Under the pieces are notes generated by a model, which worked only from the letters and a program-made list of their open reading frames with translations, was not told the origin of the DNA and searched no databases. This document shows, in pieces, positions 26,839-34,320 of a DNA stretch of 64,000 nt (the stretch's first letter is position 1; each line of letters opens with the position of its first letter). The DNA comes from Vibrio sinensis (GTDB taxonomy: Bacteria; Pseudomonadota; Gammaproteobacteria; Enterobacterales; Vibrionaceae): contig NZ_QVMU01000018.1 in assembly GCF_003605645.1 (NCBI RefSeq), positions 28,503-92,502 on the forward strand, in the 5' to 3' direction. Made by a program: the position numbers and the translations under genes.

Positions 26839-27411
26839 TTACCCTTTAAATTGGTCCAAATCGATGTCTTCAAATTGAGAAAGCAAATCTTCATCTGAAG
26901 AAGATTTTTTACCTACTTTTTTCGCACTAGGTGCAATAGAAGCAGCTTCATCTTCGTACTCTTCTTCAAGATCCGCATCTACTTCGTAGATACCTAGCTG
27001 CTTCATTAGAGCTTCGATGCGATTTAGTTTTTCATCTACATATTTCTGTAGACCAACACCAAGCTTCTCACCTTCTTCTAGACGATCTAATAGCACATTC
27101 AGTTGTGCATCATTCTCTAGCATTTCTAGTTCTTTCTCAGCGCTAATACGACGGTCAGCTTTGCTTAGTTTTTTCGGCGCTTCAACAATAAGAGGAATTT
27201 TTTTCTTACTGCCTAAGCGCGGATCACGCTGTTGTCCGTTACCTTGCTTATTTTGCTCTTTTGTTTCAGCGTTACGGCTACCGGTTTTCAGGCCTTTGCG
27301 GTTTTTAATACGCTTACGTAGACGACCGTCTACATCAGATTGACTACGGTTACGTACGACAATCACTTCACTACTACTTGTGCCCGAACGGCTTTTTTTA
27401 GTACGGCTCAT
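26839..27411 (-). CDS. yihI: Der GTPase-activating protein YihI
   Basis: 190 aa, highly charged. The N-terminus is basic (MSRTKKSRSGTSSSE, RLRKRIKNRKGLKTGSRNAE) and the core has DPRLGSKKKIPLIVE, LEMLENDAQLNVLLDRLEEG and VDEKLNRIEALMKQLGI as in E. coli YihI, with an acidic tail. In E. coli it stimulates the GTPase Der (EngA) and so modulates 50S ribosome assembly. Its ATG overlaps the stop of the methyltransferase gene (TAATG), implying coupling. Confidence 0.9.
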   Translation of the reverse strand: MSRTKKSRSGTSSSEVIVVRNRSQSDVDGRLRKRIKNRKGLKTGSRNAETKEQNKQGNGQQRDPRLGSKKKIPLIVEAPKKLSKADRRISAEKELEMLENDAQLNVLLDRLEEGEKLGVGLQKYVDEKLNRIEALMKQLGIYEVDADLEEEYEDEAASIAPSAKKVGKKSSSDEDLLSQFEDIDLDQFKG

Positions 27412-28049
27412 TACTGGGTTTTCCTCAGCAAAATTACATCATTTTCAATAAATTCAAGTTCGAGCTTATCCCGCTCCGCCAAGTACTGAAATGTTTTGCA
27501 GCTAAAAAACACCACGTGAGTCAGGTCATTTTTATAGTGCCATCCAGCGAACGCTTCCACGTCGATTACCATCTTGGTCATCAAACCAATCCAGCCACCT
27601 GGTTTAACCAAATTCAACCATTGCTGCCACACTTTATCAGGCTCATATAAATGCTCGATAACTTCAGTGGCAGTAATAAAGTCATACGTATTTAGCAGTA
27701 CCGACGTATCAGTATGGTAGTAAATATCGTACAACTGCATTGTGTGTCCGTGTTCTTGCAACATAATTGATAATGTTGGACCGGGACCACAACCAAAATC
27801 TAACCCATTCGAGTTTGGCGCCACTTTTTCTAGTAACGGAACTGAAAGCCGAGATAAAAAGCGACGGTAACCTACATCTGTAGGGTTATTCTCATGCAGA
27901 TCATAGTGCGCTTTTTCTGCCTTTGCATCCAAACGTTGTTCTGGGTTTACAAACACCAAATCGCAACGTTGGCATTGCAGATACTCACGACGCTTATCTA
28001 CAAAGTATTGCGGAGTTTGTGTGCTTTGACAAAGTGGGCAGTTATGCAT
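27411..28049 (-). CDS. Class I SAM-dependent methyltransferase with N-terminal zinc-ribbon-like motif
   Basis: 212 aa. Two CxxC pairs at the N-terminus (CPLC and CQRC, residues about 4-28) look like a zinc ribbon. A Rossmann methyltransferase domain follows with DFGCGPGPTLSIML (motif I) and ATEVIEHLYEPDKVW (methyltransferase type 11/23-like). The substrate is unknown. It is translationally coupled to yihI (overlapping TAATG), which hints at, but does not prove, a link to ribosome biogenesis. Confidence 0.85.
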   Translation of the reverse strand: MHNCPLCQSTQTPQYFVDKRREYLQCQRCDLVFVNPEQRLDAKAEKAHYDLHENNPTDVGYRRFLSRLSVPLLEKVAPNSNGLDFGCGPGPTLSIMLQEHGHTMQLYDIYYHTDTSVLLNTYDFITATEVIEHLYEPDKVWQQWLNLVKPGGWIGLMTKMVIDVEAFAGWHYKNDLTHVVFFSCKTFQYLAERDKLELEFIENDVILLRKTQ

Positions 28050-28149
28050 CTATCCATCCTCAAATAAGGATGCGAAACATACCAGAAACTCACTATAGAG
28101 TGGAGCCCTATTGCGTAAATAATCGTCAATTTGGTAAAAATAGATATAA

Positions 28150-28530
28150 AAAAAGCGATAGGTAGACCCTATCGCTTTCTAAATGCCACTTGGCAAAACT
28201 TAGTTGCACAAAACAATGTGCCACCAAAATCCATTTGTTGTTTCCGCTTTCCTTGCTAAAAGGGTATCGTTTTTCATCATCCTAATGAATTTTAGCTTTC
28301 CGTTTTTAACATCCTATCACTGGGTTCACCCTGAACCGGATCCATTTCACTGTCTACACCATTAGACAAATCGACCATCCCTATCCAGTAAGTCTCCGAC
28401 CTACTAAAGTTCCATCTTGACTCTTTCAGATATTCCTTACCTGCATCCTTGGAGACAAGCCTTGTCTTAAATCCATTATGTAGCATCCTGCTATTGGGAT
28501 TACTTTATCCCATCTCGATAACGAGGCAAG
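28150..28530 (-). ncRNA. csrC: CsrB/CsrC-family regulatory RNA (CsrA sponge)
   Basis: The minus strand here carries about 18 GGA motifs in 380 bases, many as AGGA, GGAT or ATGGA and some in hairpin loops, for example AGCAGGATGCT near 28485. It ends in a strong terminator (AGCGATAGG, 5-base loop, CCTATCGCT, T-run at 28150-28182). Dense GGA loops plus a terminator are the hallmark of CsrB/CsrC RNAs that titrate the translational regulator CsrA (RsmA). The location upstream of yihI and near engB matches E. coli csrC. The 5' end is estimated. A TGTAAG half-site on the minus strand near 28650 could belong to a UvrY/VarA box, but no matching half was found. Confidence 0.78.
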
Positions 28531-28703
28531 GCTCCAACCAAAAATTTTAGCGACAATTTATCAAGCATATACAATGGCATTTAAAATCAGAACCTTATAA
28601 ATAAGAGAGAGAAATTGACCGAAAATGATATGGTCATTCTCTTACAACAAGAGGAGCAAGTTGGCTCTCTTCTCCCATTTTTCCATTGTGATACTGCTCA
28701 AAA

Positions 28704-28731
28704 GAAAAAGCCCCAGCAGTTGGCTGAGGCT
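28704..28731 (-). terminator. Terminator of the cytochrome c4 gene
   Basis: AGCCCCAGC (28709-28717) and GCTGAGGCT (28723-28731) form the stem; a T-run follows on the minus strand. Confidence 0.82.
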
Positions 28732-28766
28732 TTATCATGTTAAATTGCTCGAACGATTATAGGTGA

Positions 28767-29384
28767 TTAGTGAAGGCCACCAACATAGTTAGAAAGGACG
28801 GTAATATCTTCATCCGTTAACTTTTTCGCTACATCACTCATCATGGCATTCATATCATTACCACGTGTTCCTGAACGGAATTTCTCGAGTTGTAGTTTAA
28901 TATAATCTGCATGTTGCCCCGAAATTTTAGGGAAACCAGACAGTTCAGTGCCATTACCTCGTGGGCCATGACAAGCGATACATGCGGTTAAACCACGCTC
29001 AGGATCGCCAGCTGCATATAGCTGTTTACCCGACTCAACAACATTTTCTGGAGTCGTATTCGATGAAATTGGTAGTGATGCATAGTAAGCAGCGAGATCT
29101 TTCATGTCTTGTTCAGACAGAGGCATCGCCATACCACTCATGACAGGGTCCATGCGGCCTTGCTTACCATTGCTCGTCATCCCAAGTTTAAGGTCTTTTA
29201 ACTGCTTTTCGATATACTTAGCATGTTGACCGGCAAGTTTTGGGTACATTTCAAGTTGACTGTTGCCATCTGCTCCATGACAGGCAACACAGGTTTGAGA
29301 TTTTGCTTTACCAGCCTCGATGCTGCCTTGGGCCCATACGGAGCAGCTGGCGAAAAGACTCAAGATTAGCGCTAATTTCTTCAT
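28767..29384 (-). CDS. Dihaem cytochrome c4
   Basis: 205 aa periplasmic dihaem cytochrome. A signal peptide (MKKLALILSLFASCSVWA) is followed by two similar haem domains, with CVACH near residue 32 and CIACH near residue 135. Each has a Met ligand region (SGMAMPLSEQDMKDLAAYYA and MNAMMSDVAKKLTDEDI). It passes electrons from the bc1 complex to terminal oxidases such as cbb3. It lies divergent from engB, as commonly seen in gammaproteobacteria. Confidence 0.93.
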   Translation of the reverse strand: MKKLALILSLFASCSVWAQGSIEAGKAKSQTCVACHGADGNSQLEMYPKLAGQHAKYIEKQLKDLKLGMTSNGKQGRMDPVMSGMAMPLSEQDMKDLAAYYASLPISSNTTPENVVESGKQLYAAGDPERGLTACIACHGPRGNGTELSGFPKISGQHADYIKLQLEKFRSGTRGNDMNAMMSDVAKKLTDEDITVLSNYVGGLH

Positions 29385-29552
29385 GACATTCCATTTATAA
29401 TTATCAAGCTTCCAAGCACCACTGATCAGTTGCTACTCACTCTCAGTGGCGACTCATGGTACAATAGGCGACCTTATGCCGAGCACGGTTATTTTACACA
29501 TTTTCACAAAAAAGTAATCAATCGACTACACAAAGTCGAGATGGAGTTAACA

Positions 29553-30251
29553 GTGAGCGTAAAAATTAGTTACCAAAACACCCATTTCATCACAAGTGCA
29601 CCTGATATTCGTGCCTTGCCAGAAGATGAAGGCATCGAAATTGCGTTTGCTGGCCGCTCCAACGCAGGTAAGTCAAGTTCTCTGAACCGCCTTACTAACC
29701 AAAGAAGCTTGGCTAAAACCAGTAAAACTCCTGGTCGTACGCAGTTGATTAACCTATTCAAGGTTACTGATGGTTGCCATATCGTCGACCTTCCGGGATA
29801 TGGTTTTGCTCAGGTTCCGATTGAACTAAAGAAAAAATGGCAGAAATCTCTGGGTGAATACCTGCAAAAACGTCGTTGTCTGAAAGGGCTTGTCGTTTTA
29901 ATGGATATCCGTCACCCAATGAAAGATCTCGACCAACAACTTATTTACTGGGCAGTCGATAGTAATATCCCTGTACAGGTGCTATTAACGAAAGCAGACA
30001 AACTGAAAAGTGGCGCTCGTAAAGCACAACTACTTAAGATCCGTGAATCATCACAGGGCTTTGGTGGTACGGTAAAAGTTGACGTATTTTCTTCATTGAA
30101 AGGAATTGGTGTTGATGTTCTTCGCAACAAGCTTGATGAATGGTTTGCTCCTGCTTTTGAAAATGCAGATCAAGACATTGAACTGTTAGACGAACAATCA
30201 GTACAAGAAATGGATAGCCACAACGAAGATGGCAACGAGAAATTAAGCTAA
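29553..30251 (+). CDS. engB: Ribosome biogenesis GTPase EngB/YihA
   Basis: 232 aa from a GTG at 29553, chosen because GGAG lies 6 bases upstream and the product then begins VSVKISYQNTHF, like E. coli YihA. Longer upstream frames have no such support. GTPase motifs: G1 GRSNAGKS, G3 DLPGYG, G4 TKAD, and TSKTPGRTQLINLF as the switch I (G2) region. It acts in 50S ribosome assembly and septation. A short acidic C-terminal tail extends past the E. coli protein. Terminator at 30306. Confidence 0.94.
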   Translation: MSVKISYQNTHFITSAPDIRALPEDEGIEIAFAGRSNAGKSSSLNRLTNQRSLAKTSKTPGRTQLINLFKVTDGCHIVDLPGYGFAQVPIELKKKWQKSLGEYLQKRRCLKGLVVLMDIRHPMKDLDQQLIYWAVDSNIPVQVLLTKADKLKSGARKAQLLKIRESSQGFGGTVKVDVFSSLKGIGVDVLRNKLDEWFAPAFENADQDIELLDEQSVQEMDSHNEDGNEKLS

Positions 30252-30305
30252 GAACTTACGTTTAAGCTTAGATTCGTAACCATCTCACTGTGCATGAAAA
30301 TAGAG

Positions 30306-30331
30306 ACCCTGCCTTATGGCGGGGTTTTTTA
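30306..30331 (+). terminator. Terminator of engB
   Basis: ACCCTGCC (30306-30313), loop TTAT, GGCGGGGT (30318-30325), then a T-run. Confidence 0.88.
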
Positions 30332-30391
30332 CATTCATAAAAACTATAGCAACTGCCGATTGATATAAAAAATAATATAAATATCTTCTGA

Positions 30392-30408
30392 GTTACACTA
30401 AATGTAAC
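30392..30408. repeat. Small palindrome GTTACA-CTAAA-TGTAAC
   Basis: Perfect 6-bp arms with a 5-base centre in the engB-spf gap, about 45 bases before a micro-ORF with a strong ribosome site. Could be an operator; nothing else supports it. Confidence 0.3.
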
Positions 30409-30447
30409 AAATTTTCAGAAATCAGCTATTTTATAAGGAGTTTAGTG

Positions 30448-30480
30448 GTGAAGAGGTCGCAGAAAAAGCTTCGAATATGA
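30448..30480 (+). CDS. Possible 10-codon micro-ORF with strong ribosome site
   Basis: AAGGAG, 7 bases, then GTG AAG AGG and a stop TGA, giving a basic 10-residue peptide (MKRSQKKLRI). It lies on the strand opposite Spot 42 and just past its terminator. Coding status is unproven. Confidence 0.2.
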   Translation: MKRSQKKLRI

Positions 30481-30507
30481 GAGGTAGGGAAATTTTTCTT
30501 TGCCACA

Positions 30508-30614
30508 ATAAAAAACGCCCCAGTCAAAAGCTGACTGGGGCGGCTGAATCAGCCTAATCCAATAACGTGAAACAAAAGGTCTGAAAGATAGAACATCTTA
30601 CCTCTGTACCCTAC
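30508..30614 (-). ncRNA. spf: Spot 42 RNA
   Basis: About 107 nt. The 5' half starts GTAGGGTACAGAGGTAAGA and continues almost identically to E. coli Spot 42 (recalled). The 3' end is the terminator CCGCCCCAGTCAG...CTGGGGCG with a T-run, the same terminator sequence as in E. coli. It lies between engB and polA, as in enterobacteria. It is an Hfq-dependent RNA that represses secondary carbon-source genes and is itself repressed by cAMP-CRP. A -10-like TACATT lies 6 bases before the 5' end on the minus strand. Confidence 0.96.
30549..30596 (-). CDS. spfP: SpfP, 15-residue protein encoded inside Spot 42
   Basis: ATG preceded by GAGGTAAG inside Spot 42 opens a 15-codon frame, MFYLSDLLFHVIGLG, then TGA. 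E. coli Spot 42 is reported to encode the dual-function peptide SpfP (MFYLSDLLLHVIGFG as I read it from the recalled RNA), which affects CRP activity. Against that sequence, the five codon differences are three synonymous changes and two Leu/Phe swaps, so frame and chemistry are kept. Confidence 0.65.
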   Translation of the reverse strand: MFYLSDLLFHVIGLG

Positions 30615-30726
30615 AGAATTAATGTACAACAATTGGTCAGAAATGAAAATAGTTTTTGTAAGTTTTTTTCATAAAAGTACAAGGAACATACAAGACAACA
30701 AATGGCCAATTGATTTTATAAACATC

Positions 30727-30754
30727 AAAAAAAGCCAGCGTTTGTGCGCTGGCT
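30727..30754 (-). terminator. Terminator of polA
   Basis: AGCCAGCG (30733-30740), loop TTTGTG, CGCTGGCT (30747-30754); the minus-strand side has a seven-T run. Confidence 0.9.
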
Positions 30755-30787
30755 CATGTAATTAGCTTGATTCTGATTGAATATTGT

Positions 30788-33589
30788 CTAGTGCGCTTGA
30801 TCCCAGTTGTCACCGTGACCAGCTTCTGCAATCAGTGGTACATCTAGAGCCGCTGCAGATTCCATCAATTTCTGTACTTTTATTTCAATCTCAGCCAAAG
30901 CTGATTCTTGTACTTCAAAAACCAGTTCATCGTGCACTTGCATGAGCAGTTTCACACGCCCATCTCCCTCAGCTTGAATCCACTCATCAACTAAAAGCAT
31001 TGCCTTCTTGATGATATCAGCCGCTGTGCCTTGCATAGGAGCATTGATTGCTGCTCGCTCTGCAGCTTTACGACGCATACCATTACGAGATTGAATTTCA
31101 GGTAAGTGCAAACGACGGCCAAAAATGGTTTCAACATAGCCGAGCTCTGAAGCAGAGCTACGTGTATCTTCCATATATTGCATCACGCCAGGATAACGTT
31201 CGAAGTATTTATCCATGTATAGCTGTGCTTCACTGCGAGGGATGCCCAGTTGCTTAGCTAAACCAAACGCGCTCATACCATAAATCAAGCCAAAGTTGAC
31301 GGCTTTCGCACGGCGGCGTTGCTCACTGGTCACATCGTTAATATCAACACCAATAATCTCCGCGGCGGTCGCAGCGTGAATATCTTTACCTTGTTGGAAA
31401 GCTTCAAGTAACGCTTTATCGCCAGATAAGTGCGCCATAATCCGCAGCTCAATTTGAGAGTAATCGACAGCCAAGATTTTATACCCATGAGGTGCAATAA
31501 ATGCTTGGCGAATACGACGTCCCTCTTCGTTACGAATTGGAATATTCTGCAAGTTAGGATCGGTAGAAGACAAACGCCCCGTTGCCGTGACTGCTTGATG
31601 ATACGATGTATGTACTCTTCCCGTTTCAGGGTTAATCATCTTCGGTAGTTTATCGGTATAGGTCGATTTAAGCTTCGCTAAGCCTCGGTATTCAAGAATC
31701 AGTTTAGGTAATGGGTAATCCAATGCCAGTTCTTGCAATACTTCTTCATTGGTTGATGGCGTGCCTGATGGCGTTTTCTTGATAACTGGTAAACCCATCT
31801 TTTCAAATAGCAACGCTTGAAGCTGCTTTGGTGAGTTCATATTGAACTCTTGCTCCGCCACTTCATAAGCTTGTTGTTCTAACTCATCAAGACGCGCAGC
31901 AATTTCCTGTGATTGGCTAGACAGCATCATATCGTCAATCAATACACCAGTACGCTCAATACGAGAGATGACCGGAACCAATGGCATTTCTATTTCTTGG
32001 TATATGCGGTTAAGCTTCTCATCTTTTTCAAGATTAGCATTCAAGCGATGGTGTAAGCGCAAAGTAACATCAGCATCTTCTGCGGCATAAGGCGACGCTT
32101 GCTCTAAATCTATTTGATTAAATGTCAGCTGTTTTTTACCTTTACCCGCAATTTGCTCAAACGAGATACAGCTGTGTTGAAGGAAGCGTAAAGCTAAGCT
32201 GTCCATATCATGTTTACCACCCACGCTGTTATAAACGTAAGAAGCCAACATGGTGTCAAACTTAATACCTCGCATTTCAATGCCGTAGCGTGCTAATACG
32301 CTTGCATCATATTTTAGGTTTTGACCCACTTTTGCTTGTGCTGAATCTTCTAAAATAGGCTTAAGTTGTTCAAGTACCCAATCACGCTCTAGCTGTACTG
32401 GTGCATCAAGATAGTCATGAGCAACAGGAACATAAGCAGCAACACCTTCTTCTGTGGCAAAAGAGACACCAACAAGATTCGCTACCATATAATCTAAACT
32501 ATCGGTTTCAGTATCAAAGGCGAATACTTCTGATGCTTTAAGCTTTTCCAACCAAACTTGGAATGTCTCTTGATCTAAAATAGTTTCGTATTGGCTGCGA
32601 TCAATCGATACCGACGAGGTATCCATTTCAATCTCTGATGTGCTGCTGTCAGTGCGGGCTGAACGCATCGCTCCTGATTTCTCATCAGCTTCAACCGAAC
32701 CAGAACCACCGTCTAGTAATTCATTTAACCATGACTTAAAAACAAGGCTGCCATAAAGCTTAATCAACTCATCTTTATTCGGCTCGGATTTCACTAATGA
32801 TTCCGGTGACTCTTCAAGCTCAACGTCTAATTTGATTGTCGCTAGCTCGTAAGACATTAACGCATTGTCTTTATTGTCTAGTAACTTCTTCGCCATCGTC
32901 TTAGAGCCACGGAAACCGAGAGGAGCAATATCATCAAGGTTTTCATACAGCGTCTCTAAGCTACCAATACCTTGTAATAGTGCTGTCGCTGTTTTATCAC
33001 CTACGCCGGGAACGCCTGGAATGTTATCGACCTTGTCGCCCATTAGTGCAAGGTAATCAATGATAAGTTCAGGTGGAATACCAAACTTTTCGATCACGCC
33101 CTCTCTATCCATCACCACGTTTGTCATTGTGTTGATCAGAGTTACGTTCTCATCAACCAATTGAGCCATATCTTTATCACCGGTGCTGATCAAAACAGGC
33201 ATACCAAGCTGAGATGCTTGGTGAGCCAATGTTCCGATCACGTCATCTGCTTCGACACCCGAAATAGAAATCAACGGAAGACCCATTGCTCGAATGACGT
33301 TGTGTAACGGCTCAATCTGGCAACGAAGATCATCAGGCATTGGCGGGCGATTGGCTTTATATTCAGGATACAGATCATCACGGAATGTTTTGCCTTTAGC
33401 ATCAAACACCACCGCTATACGATCAGAAGCAAACTGACGCATCATGCTACGTAACATGTTAACCACGCCATATACGGCATTTGTTGGTATCTCACCATTA
33501 CTCATGGTGCCTGGGTAAGCATGAAATGCGCGATATAAATAAGAAGAACCATCGATGAGGATCAAAGGGTTGTCAGGAATGCGAGCCAT
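30788..33589 (-). CDS. polA: DNA polymerase I
   Basis: 933 aa (E. coli 928). The 5' nuclease domain opens with LILIDGSSYLYRAFHAYP, the 3'-5' exonuclease keeps its catalytic Asp/Glu in FAFDTETDSLDYM (about residue 365), and the polymerase has motif A DYSQIELRIMAHLSGD, motif B RRRAKAVNFGLIYG and motif C QVHDELVFEV. All three activities look intact. It fills gaps and removes Okazaki primers. Start ATG 33589 has a weak ribosome site. Upstream lies a gap with DnaA-box-like sequences. Confidence 0.97.
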   Translation of the reverse strand: MARIPDNPLILIDGSSYLYRAFHAYPGTMSNGEIPTNAVYGVVNMLRSMMRQFASDRIAVVFDAKGKTFRDDLYPEYKANRPPMPDDLRCQIEPLHNVIRAMGLPLISISGVEADDVIGTLAHQASQLGMPVLISTGDKDMAQLVDENVTLINTMTNVVMDREGVIEKFGIPPELIIDYLALMGDKVDNIPGVPGVGDKTATALLQGIGSLETLYENLDDIAPLGFRGSKTMAKKLLDNKDNALMSYELATIKLDVELEESPESLVKSEPNKDELIKLYGSLVFKSWLNELLDGGSGSVEADEKSGAMRSARTDSSTSEIEMDTSSVSIDRSQYETILDQETFQVWLEKLKASEVFAFDTETDSLDYMVANLVGVSFATEEGVAAYVPVAHDYLDAPVQLERDWVLEQLKPILEDSAQAKVGQNLKYDASVLARYGIEMRGIKFDTMLASYVYNSVGGKHDMDSLALRFLQHSCISFEQIAGKGKKQLTFNQIDLEQASPYAAEDADVTLRLHHRLNANLEKDEKLNRIYQEIEMPLVPVISRIERTGVLIDDMMLSSQSQEIAARLDELEQQAYEVAEQEFNMNSPKQLQALLFEKMGLPVIKKTPSGTPSTNEEVLQELALDYPLPKLILEYRGLAKLKSTYTDKLPKMINPETGRVHTSYHQAVTATGRLSSTDPNLQNIPIRNEEGRRIRQAFIAPHGYKILAVDYSQIELRIMAHLSGDKALLEAFQQGKDIHAATAAEIIGVDINDVTSEQRRRAKAVNFGLIYGMSAFGLAKQLGIPRSEAQLYMDKYFERYPGVMQYMEDTRSSASELGYVETIFGRRLHLPEIQSRNGMRRKAAERAAINAPMQGTAADIIKKAMLLVDEWIQAEGDGRVKLLMQVHDELVFEVQESALAEIEIKVQKLMESAAALDVPLIAEAGHGDNWDQAH

Positions 33590-33818
33590 AGTCTTTCAGT
33601 ATCCAAAGAGAAAGCAAATTATTTGCTTAGGATGCCATGACTGCCGCAGTGAATCCATGTTAAGTCGATCAAGTGGCTCACACATTTTTCAACAAAGACA
33701 GATAGTCAACATTAAATCTGTGGATAAGTCTGTTTATATAAGTTATCCACTGCTCTTTTTTTTACGTAACAAAACAACGCTTTTATTTGTATTAGTTTGT
33801 TTTTAAAGGATTAATTTA
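33590..33818. promoter_or_regulatory. polA upstream region with two inverted DnaA-box sequences
   Basis: TGTGGATAA at 33719-33727 is the reverse complement of the consensus DnaA box TTATCCACA. TTATCCACT at 33743-33751 matches it in 8 of 9 bases, facing the other way. GTGGATAA and TTATCCAC thus form an inverted repeat spaced by 15 bases, about 130-160 bases before polA. No gene is seen in the rest of the region. Confidence 0.5.
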
Positions 33819-33941
33819 ATGATCGATCCGGCAATCAGAGATCGTTTTTCGATCCTCAATTGTGGAAAAGAGTGCTGGTGCCCTTTTGTTCGACATAAAA
33901 TGACAAGCATAAAAAAAGCGACATCTTTCGATGTCGCCTAG
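33819..33941 (+). CDS. Possible 40-residue small protein
   Basis: ATG at 33819 after AAAGGA with an 8-base gap, open for 40 codons to TAG at 33939. The peptide has a C-x3-C-x-C cluster (CGKECWC) and basic residues. Its end runs across the RyhB terminator on the other strand, and its beginning overlaps a cluster of four GATC sites (33821-33854). I do not recognise it; it may be chance. Confidence 0.25.
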   Translation: MIDPAIRDRFSILNCGKECWCPFVRHKMTSIKKATSFDVA

Positions 33942-34134
33942 CGAAAAGGGCCAAAGCCAAACCATATAAAAATGACTGCTTTGCCATAAAGCTATAAATT
34001 ACACTGGAAGCAATGTGAGCAATGTCGTGTCAAAAAAGAACGAGTGCAAGTTCGTAAAGTTGCCGCTTCATCACTGATTCTGTAAAGATTCAAGTAACTC
34101 AACATCCTTGTGAACTGTCCTTATCCCTTAAGAC
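33911..34134 (-). ncRNA. ryhB: RyhB iron-responsive small RNA (long Vibrio form)
   Basis: The minus strand contains CACGACATTGCTCACATTG followed by CTTCCAGTG (plus 34003-34031), the conserved pairing core of E. coli RyhB (recalled). The transcript from the promoter at 34142-34170 to the terminator (GCGACATC, loop GAAA on the minus strand, GATGTCGC, T-run at 33911-33937) is about 224 nt. That is longer than the 90-nt E. coli RNA but agrees with the more-than-200-nt RyhB reported for V. cholerae. It represses iron-using proteins when iron is scarce. It sits between polA and hemB. Confidence 0.95.
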
Positions 34135-34137
34135 GAG

Positions 34138-34170
34138 ATTAATAATAATCATTCGCATTTAACTCGTCAA
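34138..34170 (-). promoter_or_regulatory. ryhB promoter overlapped by a Fur box
   Basis: On the minus strand TTGACG (plus 34165-34170), a 17-base spacer and TATTAT (plus 34142-34147) form a near-consensus sigma-70 promoter. A 19-bp Fur box lies at 34138-34156, matching the consensus GATAATGATAATCATTATC at 14 positions and covering the -10. Iron-loaded Fur would block transcription. Confidence 0.85.
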
Positions 34171-34280
34171 CCATTAAATGCGAAATAATCTCATTTAGTT
34201 TGTTCGCTCACTAATCAACTCGCTCAGAATTTTGCAAAAAATAGCCACTGCTCCCCTACACCACCATTTTGATAAAACAA

Positions 34281-34304
34281 TAAAAAAGCCGACATTAGTC
34301 GGCT
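34281..34304 (-). terminator. Terminator of hemB
   Basis: AGCCGAC (34287-34293), loop ATTA, GTCGGCT (34298-34304); T-run on the minus-strand side. Confidence 0.88.
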
Positions 34305-34320
34305 TATCATGTTCTACAAT

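Noticed and set aside
27017..27343. 108-codon plus-strand Ser/Phe-rich frame opposite yihI
   Set aside because: Antisense of Glu/Lys/Arg codons of yihI explains its composition.
28292..28486. 64-codon minus-strand frame in the yihI-cytochrome c4 gap
   Set aside because: It lies in the GGA-rich CsrC-like RNA; the codon pattern is set by GGA motifs.
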